DNA of 64,000 nt from Mycolicibacterium austroafricanum. GTDB taxonomy: Bacteria; Actinomycetota; Actinomycetes; Mycobacteriales; Mycobacteriaceae. The notes under the pieces were generated by a model. That model had not been told where the DNA came from and made no database searches. It saw only the letters and a program-made list of their open reading frames with translations. This document shows, in pieces, positions 1 to 7,806 of the stretch. The translations under genes were made by a program, and so were the position numbers. Position 1 is the stretch's first letter, and the number at the start of each line of letters is the position of its first letter. Where the stretch lies: the NCBI RefSeq assembly GCF_902705885.1, contig NZ_CACSIP010000067.1, forward strand, positions 1 to 64,000, in the 5' to 3' direction.

Positions 1-1
1 C

Positions 2-61
2 CCGTCGGCACCGCCACCCCCACCCCCGTCGGCACCGCCGACACCGACACCGACGCGCTGA
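2..61 (+). CDS. C-terminal end of an upstream gene, Pro/Thr-rich tail (partial)
   Basis: The frame starting at base 2 is open from the left edge to a TGA at 59-61 and would encode a tail rich in Pro, Ala and Thr, ending four bases before the next start codon. The DNA is built from the short repeat GTCGGCACCGCC separated by C-rich stretches, which could equally be non-coding or read in another frame, since frames 1 and 3 are also open here. In M. tuberculosis a lipoprotein gene (lppK) precedes the Rv2117 homologue, and such proteins often have Pro-rich segments. That link is inference only. Confidence 0.3.
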   Translation, partial: PSAPPPPPPSAPPTPTPTR

Positions 62-65
62 CCGG

Positions 66-365
66 ATGTGGATCGGTTGGCTGGAGTTCGACATCCTGCT
101 CGGCGACGTGCGATCGCTCAAGCAGAAGCGGTCGGTGATCCGCCCGGTGATCGCCGAGCTTGCACGCAGGTTCTCGGTGTCGGCCGCCGAGACCGGCTCG
201 CAGGACCTGCATCGGCGGGCAGCGGTCGGAATCGCGGTGACCGCCGCAGATCGCGCCCATGTGGTGGATGTGCTGGACGCCGCCGAACGACTGGTGGCCG
301 CGCGACCCGAACTCGAACTCCTGTCGGCCCGTCGAGGCCTGCGACGAAGCACCGATGACGACTAG
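66..365 (+). CDS. DUF503 (YlxP-like) family protein, Rv2117 homologue
   Basis: A 99-residue protein beginning MWIGWLEFDILLGDVRSLKQ, the typical opening of the small DUF503/YlxP family, a ferredoxin-like fold usually found near translation and ribosome maturation genes. Its biochemical role is not established. The family's usual length is 90-100 residues, so it looks complete. It sits head to head in gene order with trmI exactly as Rv2117 does beside Rv2118c in M. tuberculosis. The stop lies 12 bases before the convergent trmI stop. The segment RFSVSAAETGSQDLHRRA matches the conserved central part of the family. Confidence 0.85.
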   Translation: MWIGWLEFDILLGDVRSLKQKRSVIRPVIAELARRFSVSAAETGSQDLHRRAAVGIAVTAADRAHVVDVLDAAERLVAARPELELLSARRGLRRSTDDD

Positions 366-377
366 GTGTGATGTCAG

Positions 378-1205
378 CTAGGTGAGGCGCTTCTTGCGCA
401 CCGGCACCGGCGCGACCGCGCCCGGCGCCAGCTTGCGGGCGCTGATCAGAAACGCGGTGTGGCCCCGCATGGTGTGCTCCGGGCGGACCGCCAGACCGAC
501 CACGTGCCAGCCGCGCTGCATGCTCTCCCACGCCCGGGGTTCGGTCCAGCACTGTTGTTCGCGCAGCGCCTCCACGGTTTTGGACAGCTGCGTCACCGTG
601 GCCACATAGATGATCAGCACCCCACCGGGGACCAAGGCCTCGCCGACCGCATCGAGCACCTCCCACGGCGCGAGCATGTCCAGGACCACGCGGTCCACCT
701 CGGGCCCGGTGTAGGCGCCGACGTCGGCGATCACCAGCTCCCAGTTCGGCGGTTGTTCACCGAAGAACGTCTCCACGTTGCGGACCGCATGCTCGGCGTG
801 ATCCTCGCGCAGCTCGTAGGAGGTCACCCGGCCCTGCGGCCCGACGGCTCGCAGCAGCGAGCACGTCAACGCTCCTGATCCCGCACCGGCCTCGAGCACC
901 CTGGCCCCGGGGAAGATGTCGCCTTCGTGGACTATCTGGGCCGCGTCCTTCGGATAGACCACCTGGGCGCCCCGTGGCATCGACATCACGTAGTCGACCA
1001 GCAACGGCCGCAACACCAGGAACTGGTCTCCGTTGGTCGAACGCACGACGCTGCCTTCGGGCAGTCCCACCACCGCTCCGAGGTTGATGATGCCGCGATG
1101 GGTGTGGAACTCGCCGTCGGGCTTGAGCACCATCGTGTAACGCCTGCCTTTCGCGTCGGTGAGCTGTACGCGATCACCGACGGCGAATGGACCCGTTCTT
1201 GGCAC
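378..1205 (-). CDS. trmI: tRNA (adenine-58-N1)-methyltransferase
   Basis: A 275-residue class I SAM-dependent methyltransferase that makes m1A58 in the T-loop of tRNAs, working in the cytoplasm as a homotetramer in the well-studied M. tuberculosis enzyme Rv2118c. An N-terminal beta domain (about residues 1-75, containing GDRVQLTDAKGRRYT) precedes the Rossmann domain. The SAM loop is VLEAGAGSGALT, followed by the LDMLAPWEVLDAV segment typical of TrmI. Near the C-terminus RGHTAFLISARKLAPG is also family-specific. The start is a GTG (1203-1205) that gives the same N-terminal length as homologues. The gene is divergent from the RecB-like nuclease gene, with about 84 bases between them. Confidence 0.95.
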   Translation of the reverse strand: MPRTGPFAVGDRVQLTDAKGRRYTMVLKPDGEFHTHRGIINLGAVVGLPEGSVVRSTNGDQFLVLRPLLVDYVMSMPRGAQVVYPKDAAQIVHEGDIFPGARVLEAGAGSGALTCSLLRAVGPQGRVTSYELREDHAEHAVRNVETFFGEQPPNWELVIADVGAYTGPEVDRVVLDMLAPWEVLDAVGEALVPGGVLIIYVATVTQLSKTVEALREQQCWTEPRAWESMQRGWHVVGLAVRPEHTMRGHTAFLISARKLAPGAVAPVPVRKKRLT

Positions 1206-1289
1206 AGCTGATCAGCCTGCCAGTAGACGCGCCGGAGGACGTGGGCGGGGTTGCCCGGATTTGTCGTAGCCCGGTCATAGGCTGGGTGC

Positions 1290-2168
1290 ATGAGCGAGCA
1301 GACGGGACAGCCGGTGCGGCGCCCTGCACTGTCTCCGTCGCGGGCAAGCGACTTCAAGCAGTGCCCGCTGCTGTACCGCTTCCGCGCCATCGACCGGCTG
1401 CCGGAGCCGTCGTCGGCCGCACAGGTGCGCGGTTCGGTGGTGCATGCCGCCCTCGAGCAGCTGTACACCCTGCCTGCCGCCGACCGTGTCCCCGAGACGG
1501 CGGCGGCGCTGGTGGCACCCGCGTGGGAGCGGGTGGTCGCCGAACAGCCCTCGGTGGCCGCCGACATCGATCCGGAGCTGCAGGCCGAGCTGCTCGAGCA
1601 GGCACGCGGCCTGCTGTCGGGGTACTACCGGCTCGAGGATCCCACCCGTTTCGATCCACAGAGCTGTGAGCAGCGCGTCGAGGTGGAACTCGAGGACGGC
1701 ACGCTGCTGCGCGGCTTCGTCGACCGAATCGATGTCGCCGCCACCGGCGAGCTGCGGGTGGTGGACTACAAGACGGGCAAGGCGCCGCCGGAGGCACGGG
1801 CGCTGGCCGAGTTCAAGGCCATGTTCCAGATGAAGTTCTACGCGGTCGCCCTGCTGCGGTCCCGCGGTGTGCTGCCGACCCGGCTGCGGCTGCTCTACCT
1901 CGCCGACAGCCAGGTGCTGGACTACTCGCCCGATCACGACGAGTTGCTGCGCTTCGAGAAGACGTTGATGGCGATCTGGCGGGCCATCCGATCCGCCGGC
2001 GCGACTGGCGACTTTCGTCCACAACCGTCGCGGTTGTGCGACTGGTGCGCTCACCACGCCCACTGCCCTGTCTTCGGTGGCACTCCCCCGCCGTATCCGG
2101 GTTGGCCCGACACATTCGACGAGGGGGACGCTGACACTGTGCTGCACGTCGCGGAGCCGGCTGCGTGA
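1290..2168 (+). CDS. RecB-family PD-(D/E)XK exonuclease with Cas4/AddB-like iron-sulfur motif, Rv2119 homologue
   Basis: A 292-residue stand-alone nuclease-fold protein. The PD-(D/E)XK core is visible as GFVDRIDV followed by LRVVDYKTGK, giving the D..D-x-K catalytic arrangement. Cys25 in the N-terminal FKQCPLLYRF and a C-terminal C-x2-C-x5-C (CDWCAHHAHC) reproduce the four-cysteine pattern that binds a 4Fe-4S cluster in AddB and Cas4. The family acts on DNA ends in repair and recombination. The role of this small mycobacterial member is not known and there is no helicase domain. Its stop overlaps the next start (GTGA), so the two genes are probably translated together. Confidence 0.88.
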   Translation: MSEQTGQPVRRPALSPSRASDFKQCPLLYRFRAIDRLPEPSSAAQVRGSVVHAALEQLYTLPAADRVPETAAALVAPAWERVVAEQPSVAADIDPELQAELLEQARGLLSGYYRLEDPTRFDPQSCEQRVEVELEDGTLLRGFVDRIDVAATGELRVVDYKTGKAPPEARALAEFKAMFQMKFYAVALLRSRGVLPTRLRLLYLADSQVLDYSPDHDELLRFEKTLMAIWRAIRSAGATGDFRPQPSRLCDWCAHHAHCPVFGGTPPPYPGWPDTFDEGDADTVLHVAEPAA

Positions 2169-3013
2169 TCGACTGCATGTTCCGCCGCCACGGCGCTGAC
2201 GGGGAGGACGAGGTCTTCGAGTCGACCGACGGCACCCGCAGCAACTGGGATCCCGAAATCCAGCACGGATCACCACCTCTGGCGTTGCTGACCCGGGCCA
2301 TCGAGAACCTCGCCGCGGGGTCGGGGCTGCGGATCGCTCGGCTCACCCTGGACATCCTCGGCCCGATCCCCGTGGCCACCGTCCGGGTCCGGGCCCGGGT
2401 GGAACGGCCGGGCAGCCGGATCTCGCTGATGAGTGCAGAAATGCTCACCGATCGGCCGGACGGCAGCCAGCGGTCGGTCGCCCGCGTCACCGCATGGCTG
2501 CTCGCCCCCAGCGACACCGCAGACGCCGCCACCGACCGATACCCGCCGCTCGTGGAGGGCGATCCGGCAGCCGTCGCCCACGCGTGGGAGGGGGCGCCGG
2601 GCTACCTGGAAGCGGTGAGCTGGCGCAGGCAGGCCACCCCGGAAGATGCCGCCGTGGCCGGTTCGGGCGGCTCCGCCGCCGTGGCCGGTTCGGGCGGCTC
2701 CGCCGCCGTGGTGTGGCTGAGTCCGCTGGTGCCACTCGTGGATTCGGAGCCCACAACACCCCTGCAGCTCCTGGCGATGGTGGTCGACTCGGCCAATGGC
2801 ATCGGCGCAGCCCTGGACCCGCAACAGTTCGTCTTCATGAACACCGACACCGTCGTGCATCTGCACCGACTACCCACCGGGCAGGACTTCGCGCTGCGCG
2901 CGCGTGGGTCGATCGGCCCGGACGGCATCGGCGTGACCACCGCCGAGATCTTCGACCGCCGAGGATTCATCGGCACCTGTGCGCAGACGCTGCTGGTGCA
3001 GCGCCGCGAATGA
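2165..3013 (+). CDS. acyl-CoA thioesterase-like (TesB-type double hotdog) protein
   Basis: A 282-residue protein whose N-terminal half (GSPPLALLTRAIENLA, then RLTLDILGPIPVATVRVRARVERPGSRISLMSAEML) matches the thioesterase-like superfamily of tandem hotdog folds that hydrolyse acyl-CoAs. The second half carries the partner hotdog domain ending in GTCAQTLLVQRR. The GTG start overlaps the nuclease stop by four bases, with no separate ribosome site. A Gly/Ala/Ser-rich linker near residues 162-182 is encoded by two perfect copies of a 27-bp repeat plus a partial third, which probably lengthens the loop between the two hotdog halves. The substrate cannot be read from sequence. Confidence 0.75.
   Translation: MIDCMFRRHGADGEDEVFESTDGTRSNWDPEIQHGSPPLALLTRAIENLAAGSGLRIARLTLDILGPIPVATVRVRARVERPGSRISLMSAEMLTDRPDGSQRSVARVTAWLLAPSDTADAATDRYPPLVEGDPAAVAHAWEGAPGYLEAVSWRRQATPEDAAVAGSGGSAAVAGSGGSAAVVWLSPLVPLVDSEPTTPLQLLAMVVDSANGIGAALDPQQFVFMNTDTVVHLHRLPTGQDFALRARGSIGPDGIGVTTAEIFDRRGFIGTCAQTLLVQRRE
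2648..2711 (+). repeat. 27-bp tandem repeat inside the thioesterase gene (2 copies plus 10 bp)
   Basis: Two perfect 27-bp copies (2648-2674 and 2675-2701) encode AAVAGSGGS twice, and the next 10 bases begin a third copy. The unit is a multiple of three, so copy-number change keeps the reading frame and only alters linker length. Confidence 0.9.
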
Positions 3014-3161
3014 TCGACGCGAGCTCGCGCAGCAGTTCGAGCACCTGGCCACCGAGCGTGAACTGACGGTCGTTGCACCGGTCGATTCACAACCGTGAGG
3101 GCACGTTCGCACACGCTGACACCGCCGCTGCTGCGCGCGATCAGCGATTCCACCCTTAAAT

Positions 3162-3201
3162 TTACTTGCATCTATATAGATGATCAGTAATACTCGATCG
3201 G
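3162..3201 (+). promoter_or_regulatory. Promoter and operator of the ArsR-SRPBCC-flavodoxin operon, leaderless start
   Basis: A -35 TTGCAT (3166-3171), 17-bp spacer and -10 AATACT (3189-3194) end seven bases before the GTG at 3202, so the transcript probably starts at or next to the start codon. A perfect 12-bp palindrome ATCTATATAGAT (3170-3181) lies between the two boxes, flanked by TTACT (3162-3166) and AGTAA (3186-3190). This AT-rich dyad in GC-rich DNA is what an ArsR-type autorepressor would occupy. Binding by the adjacent regulator is inference. Confidence 0.7.
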
Positions 3202-3525
3202 GTGGACGTGTTCGAAGCGGTCGCCGAGCCGAATAGGCGAGTCCTGCTGGATGCCCTGGCCGACGGCGAGCGCACTGCCGGCGAACTGGTGGCCACTCTC
3301 CCCGAGCTGACCCAGCCGACGGTGTCCCGCCACCTGCGGATATTGCGTGAGGTGGGCCTGGTCGAGGTCCGGCCGCAGGCGCAGCGCCGCATTTACGCGT
3401 TGCGGGCCGACGGCCTGGTGGCCATCGACGACTGGATCGAACGCTACCGGCGCTACTGGGCGGGCCACCTCGACGCTCTCGAACGCCACCTGGAACGCAC
3501 CCACCAAGGAGGCGACGATGACTGA
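3202..3525 (+). CDS. ArsR/SmtB-family winged-helix repressor
   Basis: A 107-residue regulator. It opens with DVFEAVAEPNRRVLLDALAD and has the recognition region LTQPTVSRHLRILREVGLVEVRPQAQRRIYAL, characteristic of the ArsR subfamily paired with SRPBCC (AHSA1) proteins. The metal-binding cysteines of classical ArsR/SmtB sensors are absent, so the inducer is probably not a metal. The GTG start lies seven bases after a -10 box. It overlaps the following SRPBCC gene by eight bases and probably represses its own operon through the palindrome at 3170-3181. Confidence 0.88.
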   Translation: MDVFEAVAEPNRRVLLDALADGERTAGELVATLPELTQPTVSRHLRILREVGLVEVRPQAQRRIYALRADGLVAIDDWIERYRRYWAGHLDALERHLERTHQGGDDD

Positions 3526-4030
3526 CCACGGACGACTGCTGGTCGACGACGGCCGTGCGGTGCTGAGCTTCGAGCGCCGCCTGGCTTTTCCGATGGAGGT
3601 GGTGTGGGCCGCGCTCACCGACGCCGATCAACGTGCCCAGTGGTTCGGCCAGACCGTGATCGCCCCCCGCGAAGGCGGTCTCATCGACATGATCCCCGAC
3701 GGGCCACCCCTCCCGCCGGACGGCAAGCGGATGACCGGGCGGATCCTGGTCTGGGATCCGCCACATGTCCTGGAGCACGAGTGGCGCCAACCCATCGTCG
3801 AGGACGGCGTAGTGCGCTACGAACTGAGCGCCGACGGCCCCGACGGCAGTCACACACTGCTGCGTTTCACCCACCGCGGCCTCGGCCGGAGCAACGCCTC
3901 CGGGTTCCTCGGTGGCACCCACGCATACCTCGACCGTCTCGAATCGTTCTTGGCCGGGGAGCCGCGCCCCGACTGGCTCACCCGCCGCCGGCAGATCGAC
4001 CGAACCCGGACAGCAGGTGAATCACGATGA
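3518..4030 (+). CDS. SRPBCC (AHSA1/Bet v 1-like) domain protein
   Basis: A 170-residue AHSA1-type START/SRPBCC protein: FERRLAFPMEVVWAALTDADQRAQWF at the N-terminus and SFLAGEPRPDWLTRRRQ near the C-terminus match the family, which forms a hydrophobic ligand cavity and is commonly coupled to ArsR regulators. The ATG at 3518 is chosen because AAGGAGG ends six bases upstream. A longer in-frame opening upstream reads through the arsR coding region. Its stop overlaps the next ATG (ATGA). No enzymatic residue is evident, and ligand binding or stress response is inferred from the family. Confidence 0.85.
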   Translation: MTDHGRLLVDDGRAVLSFERRLAFPMEVVWAALTDADQRAQWFGQTVIAPREGGLIDMIPDGPPLPPDGKRMTGRILVWDPPHVLEHEWRQPIVEDGVVRYELSADGPDGSHTLLRFTHRGLGRSNASGFLGGTHAYLDRLESFLAGEPRPDWLTRRRQIDRTRTAGESR

Positions 4031-4641
4031 GCACCAACGCTTCCCTGCCCGCCGAGGCACGCGTCGCCGTCGCATACCATTCCGGCTTCGGCCACACCCA
4101 GGTGCTCGCCGACGCCGTTGCGGCGGGCATCCGCGACGGCAAAGCGACCGCGCACCTGATTCCGGTCGACCAGATCACCGACGCCGACTGGCAGATCCTC
4201 GACGATGCCGACGCCATCGTGTTCGGCAGCGCGACCTACATGGGCAATGTGTCGGCGGAGTTCCAGAGGTTCGCCGAGAAGACCGGCAGACGCTGTGTGA
4301 ACGGCACCTGGCGCGACAAGGTGGCCGCCGGGTTCACCAACTCGGGCGCCAAGAGCGGTGACAAGGTGCAGTCCCTGGTCTCGATCGCGGTGTTCGCCGC
4401 GCAGCACCACATGCACTGGGTCAACCTGGGATTGGGCGCCGGGTGGAACAGCTCGAGAGGCAGCGAGCAGGACCTCAACCGACTGGGATTCTGGTTGGGC
4501 GCGGGCGCGGCAACCGATGTGGACGCCGACGCCGACCGGGTCCGTTCCGCAGACAAGGCGACCTGTCGGCACCTTGGGCAGCGGGTCGCCGAGGTCACCA
4601 GGCAACTGCTTGCCGGGCGGGCGGTCACTGCAGCGGCTTGA
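4027..4641 (+). CDS. NADPH-dependent FMN reductase / flavodoxin-fold protein (WrbA-like)
   Basis: A 204-residue flavodoxin-fold protein. The phosphate-binding loop for FMN is YHSGFGHTQVLADAVAAGI near residues 18-36. DADAIVFGSATYMGNVSAEFQRFAEKTG is the second FMN-contacting segment, and AGFTNSGAKSGDK is typical of WrbA-type quinone reductases. It is the last gene of the ArsR operon (ATGA overlap with the SRPBCC gene). Its 3' end overlaps the convergent oxidoreductase gene by 17 bases. Quinone or flavin reduction in detoxification is likely, but the substrate is not known. Confidence 0.85.
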   Translation: MSTNASLPAEARVAVAYHSGFGHTQVLADAVAAGIRDGKATAHLIPVDQITDADWQILDDADAIVFGSATYMGNVSAEFQRFAEKTGRRCVNGTWRDKVAAGFTNSGAKSGDKVQSLVSIAVFAAQHHMHWVNLGLGAGWNSSRGSEQDLNRLGFWLGAGAATDVDADADRVRSADKATCRHLGQRVAEVTRQLLAGRAVTAAA

Positions 4642-6013
4642 GATCCTGCAGCATCGTGGGAACGAGCTCGCTGACGGTCGGATGAATGTGCATCGTGCGT
4701 GAGATCGCGGTGTAGCGCAGCCCGGCGGTCATCACATCCAGGATGTCCTGCACGACTTCGTCACCGCCCACCCCGAGGATCGCGGCCCCCAGGATCTGCT
4801 CGGTCTCGGCGTCGACGACGACCTTCATGAAACCCTGGGTCTCCCCCTTCTCGACTGCGCGGCCCACCCGGGTCATCGGGCGCTTGCCCACCAACGCTCG
4901 GCGGCCCGAACGGCGAACCTCGTCGACCGTCATCCCCACCCGGCCCAGCGGAGGGTCGATGTAGAGCGCGTAGGTGGTGATACGGTCACTGACCTTGCGG
5001 GGATCGTCGTCGAGCAGGTTGGCCGCGACGATCTCGAAGTCGTTGTAGGACGTATGGGTGAAGGCGCCACGTCCGTTGCAGTCCCCCATCGCCCAGATGT
5101 GCTCGACGCTGGTCCGCAGTTGATCGTCGACGACGACGTAGCCGCGGCGGTCGGTCTCGACACCTGCCACATCCAGCCCGAGGTCGTCGGTGTTGGGTTG
5201 CCGGCCCACCGCGACGAGGAGGTGACTACCGGCGATCGGCTCGGCGCCGTCGCGGGGCGTGACGGTGAATCCGCCGGTGTTGTCGTCTGCTCTGGCGAAG
5301 CTGATGCCGTCGGCGCCGAGCACCACGTCGATGCCTTCGTTCTCCAGAATGTCCTTGATGGCGGCGGAGACGTCCTCGTCCTCGCGCGCAGTCAGCCGGG
5401 GACCCCGCTCGACGACGGTCACCCGGGCCCCGAAGCGCCGGTACATCTGGGCGAACTCCAGCGCGATGTAGCTGCCGCCGATGACCACCAGATGCTCAGG
5501 CACGGTGTCGAGTTCGAGGATCCCGACGTTGGTGAGATAGTCGATGTCGGCCAGCCCCGGCATGTCCGGTGCAACGGCGCGGCCACCGACGTTGAGGAAG
5601 ATCCGGTCGGCCTCGAGAAGCTGATCGTCGACCCGGATCGTGCGCGGACTCTCGAAGCGGGCGTGGCCGCGAATCAGGGTGGCGCCCTTCATCCCGTCCA
5701 GCCAGGACTCCACGCCCTCGCGGTTACCGATGCTGACGCGGTCTTTGCGTGCCTTGACTTTGGCCATGTCGACGGTGACGGTGCCGGTGTTCACGCCGAA
5801 CTCGTCGCCGCGCCTGGCCAGGTGTGCCGCGTGCGCGCTGGCCACCAGGGTCTTGGTGGGAATGCAGCCATAGTTCACGCACGTCCCGCCGACGAGCTTG
5901 CGTTCGATCACCGCCACGGTCTGGCCGGCGGCGGTGAGCCGGCCGGCCAATGGCGGGCCGGCCTGCCCGGCGCCGACGATGATCGCGTCGAACTTCGCTG
6001 TTTTTTCTGTCAT
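4625..6013 (-). CDS. FAD-dependent pyridine nucleotide-disulfide oxidoreductase (mercuric reductase-like)
   Basis: A 462-residue flavoenzyme with an N-terminal FAD motif VGAGQAGPPLAGRL, a redox-active disulfide pair Cys45/Cys50 in GGTCVNYGCIPTK, a second Rossmann motif VVIGGSYIALEFAQ, the FAD-binding segment IWAMGDCNG, and a C-terminal dimerisation domain ending in HIHPTVSELVPTML that supplies the His-Glu active-site pair. Family members include dihydrolipoamide dehydrogenase, mercuric reductase and related NAD(P)H-disulfide reductases. The N-terminal metal-binding domain and C-terminal cysteine pair of true MerA are missing, so mercury reduction is unlikely. AGGAC lies six bases before the ATG. 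The gene follows the DUF4126 gene by eight bases. Confidence 0.88.
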   Translation of the reverse strand: MTEKTAKFDAIIVGAGQAGPPLAGRLTAAGQTVAVIERKLVGGTCVNYGCIPTKTLVASAHAAHLARRGDEFGVNTGTVTVDMAKVKARKDRVSIGNREGVESWLDGMKGATLIRGHARFESPRTIRVDDQLLEADRIFLNVGGRAVAPDMPGLADIDYLTNVGILELDTVPEHLVVIGGSYIALEFAQMYRRFGARVTVVERGPRLTAREDEDVSAAIKDILENEGIDVVLGADGISFARADDNTGGFTVTPRDGAEPIAGSHLLVAVGRQPNTDDLGLDVAGVETDRRGYVVVDDQLRTSVEHIWAMGDCNGRGAFTHTSYNDFEIVAANLLDDDPRKVSDRITTYALYIDPPLGRVGMTVDEVRRSGRRALVGKRPMTRVGRAVEKGETQGFMKVVVDAETEQILGAAILGVGGDEVVQDILDVMTAGLRYTAISRTMHIHPTVSELVPTMLQDLKPLQ

Positions 6014-6021
6014 CTCACGTC

Positions 6022-6504
6022 CTAGACCAGGCTGACGAGGAACGCGACCAGGAAACCGCCGCCGACCGCGAGGACGTCTTCACCGAACGCGCCGGGGCGG
6101 TCGTTTCCGTTCCTGGCAGCTGACACCCTGCTTCGCAGCGCAGCGCCGCCGAGAGTGCCGAGCACAGCACCGATGAGGCCCGCGCCCAGGCCGATGAAGC
6201 TGTGGAAGAAGGCGCTGCCGATCACTGCGCCGGCAAAGCCGCCCATGATCAGGCGGGCGATGAACTGCGGCGGGACCTTGCGGCTCGGCGTCTTGGGCAA
6301 CTGATCGGTGACGAGTTCCGCGAACAGGAAGATGGTCAGCACGGTGACGGTGATGGGGTGCGCCATCCACTCCGACCACTTGTCGCCGACGTCGATCCAG
6401 CCGAGCATCGCACCCCAGGCCACCACGGCAGGAGCCGTCATTGCGCGAAGGCCGGCGACCACACCGATCAACAAGGCTAGAAGCAGAACCAGGACCTGGG
6501 TCAT
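6022..6504 (-). CDS. DUF4126 family membrane protein, Rv2120c homologue
   Basis: A 160-residue hydrophobic protein with about four membrane segments (residues 5-30, 50-70, 85-120 and 140-160), glycine-rich in the second half (GGFAGAVIGSAFFHSFIGLGAGLIGAVLGTLGG). The family is widespread and of unknown function. GGAGGT is placed four bases before the ATG. It lies directly downstream of hisG as Rv2120c does in M. tuberculosis, and just upstream of the FAD oxidoreductase, so the two may share a transcript. Confidence 0.82.
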   Translation of the reverse strand: MTQVLVLLLALLIGVVAGLRAMTAPAVVAWGAMLGWIDVGDKWSEWMAHPITVTVLTIFLFAELVTDQLPKTPSRKVPPQFIARLIMGGFAGAVIGSAFFHSFIGLGAGLIGAVLGTLGGAALRSRVSAARNGNDRPGAFGEDVLAVGGGFLVAFLVSLV

Positions 6505-6568
6505 CGGACCTCCGAGCGGTGGACAGACACCGGGACGCTAACACGCACTACCGCGTCATGCGGCAAGA

Positions 6569-7441
6569 TCAGAGTCGGCAGAACCGGATGTCCGAAGCCA
6601 GGATCGCCTTGGCGCCGATCGCCGCGATCTGATCCATGATGGCGTTGACGTCCCGCCGGGGAACCAACGCGCGCACCGCGACCCAGGCCGGGTCGGCGAG
6701 CGGAGCGATCGTCGGCGACTCCAATCCCGGCGTGACGGCGGTGGCCTTCTCCAGCACCGCGCGGGGGCAGTCGTAGTCCAGCATCAGATACTGCTGACCG
6801 AACACCACTCCCTGAACACGTTTGGCCAATTGGTCTCGGGCAGCCGCCTTTTCGCCATTGCCTCCCGAGCCTTGGCCAGCTGAGTCGTCGCGTTCGATCA
6901 GCACCGCCTCGGAATCACAGAGCGACTCACCGAACGCCGCCAGATCGTGCAGCCCCAGGGTGCGACCCGAACCGACGACGTCGGCGATCGCGTCGGCGAC
7001 GCCGAGCTGCACCGAGATCTCCACGGCGCCGTCGAGCCGGATCACCGTCGCGTCGATCCCGCGGGCCGTGAGGTCTTTTCGCACCAGGTTGGGAAAGGCG
7101 GTGGCGATCCGTTTGCCCGCGAGGTCCTCGACCCGCCAGGACCGCCCTCTCGGGGCCGCGTACCGGAACGTCGACGAACCGAAGCCGAGCGCCAGCCTCT
7201 CCCGCACCGGCGCCACGGATTCCCGGGCGAGATCGCGGCCGGTGATGCCGAGGTCCAGCTGACCGGACCCGACGTAGATCGCAATGTCCTTCGGCCGCAG
7301 GAAGAAGAATTCGACCTGATTGGCCGGGTCGACGACGGTCAGGTCCTTGGTGTCGGTGCGCCGCCGGTACCCGGCCTCGGACAGAATCTCGGCGGCCGGT
7401 TCACTGAGCGTGCCCTTGTTGGGGACCGCAACCCGGAGCAT
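6569..7441 (-). CDS. hisG: ATP phosphoribosyltransferase (long form)
   Basis: First enzyme of histidine synthesis: joins ATP and PRPP to make phosphoribosyl-ATP, with feedback inhibition by histidine through the C-terminal ACT-like domain. The protein from this ATG has 290 residues and begins MLRVAVPNKGTLSEPAAEIL, as in the M. tuberculosis enzyme. The PRPP-binding segment is GAVEISVQLGVADAIADVVGSG. The C-terminal regulatory part holds ESPTIAPLADPAWVAVRALVPR. A GTG at 7489, overlapping the hisE stop as GTGA, would add 16 residues and may be used for coupled translation. The ATG is preferred for agreement with homologues. Confidence 0.93.
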   Translation of the reverse strand: MLRVAVPNKGTLSEPAAEILSEAGYRRRTDTKDLTVVDPANQVEFFFLRPKDIAIYVGSGQLDLGITGRDLARESVAPVRERLALGFGSSTFRYAAPRGRSWRVEDLAGKRIATAFPNLVRKDLTARGIDATVIRLDGAVEISVQLGVADAIADVVGSGRTLGLHDLAAFGESLCDSEAVLIERDDSAGQGSGGNGEKAAARDQLAKRVQGVVFGQQYLMLDYDCPRAVLEKATAVTPGLESPTIAPLADPAWVAVRALVPRRDVNAIMDQIAAIGAKAILASDIRFCRL

Positions 7442-7485
7442 CGGCGATGAGCCGCTTGCGCGAAGAACATCCGGCACCGTCACGG

Positions 7486-7767
7486 TCACAGCTTCCGGTA
7501 CACGTCGTCGAGCGACAGGCCCCGCGAAACCATCAACACCTGCGTCCAGTACAGCAACTGGCTGATCTCCTCGGCGAGCGCCTCATCACCCTCGTGTTCG
7601 GCGGCCAGCCACACCTCGCCGGCCTCTTCGAGAATCTTCTTGCCGATGCCGTGCACACCCTGGTCGAGCGCCGCGACGGTGCCGCTGCCCGCCGGGCGGG
7701 TGCGCGCCCGGTCGGTCAGTTCGGCGAACAGCGCATCGAAGGTCTTCACGGGCAGCGATTCTTTCAT
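7486..7767 (-). CDS. hisE: phosphoribosyl-ATP pyrophosphatase
   Basis: A 93-residue all-alpha MazG-type pyrophosphohydrolase catalysing the second step of histidine synthesis, hydrolysing phosphoribosyl-ATP to phosphoribosyl-AMP. The metal-binding motif is GKKILEEAGEVWLAAEHEGDEALAEEISQ. The end LMVSRGLSLDDVYRKL is conserved in mycobacteria. The ATG at 7767 gives the length of homologues, while a GTG at 7797 would add ten residues. It lies immediately upstream of hisG, forming the usual hisE-hisG pair. Confidence 0.93.
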   Translation of the reverse strand: MKESLPVKTFDALFAELTDRARTRPAGSGTVAALDQGVHGIGKKILEEAGEVWLAAEHEGDEALAEEISQLLYWTQVLMVSRGLSLDDVYRKL

Positions 7768-7806
7768 GCCGCTCGACCGCTGCGCGAACAGCCGCACAGT
7801 GATCGC

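Noticed and set aside
4625..6013. Calling the flavoprotein a true mercuric reductase
   Set aside because: The N-terminal heavy-metal domain and C-terminal cysteine pair are absent and there are no mer genes nearby.
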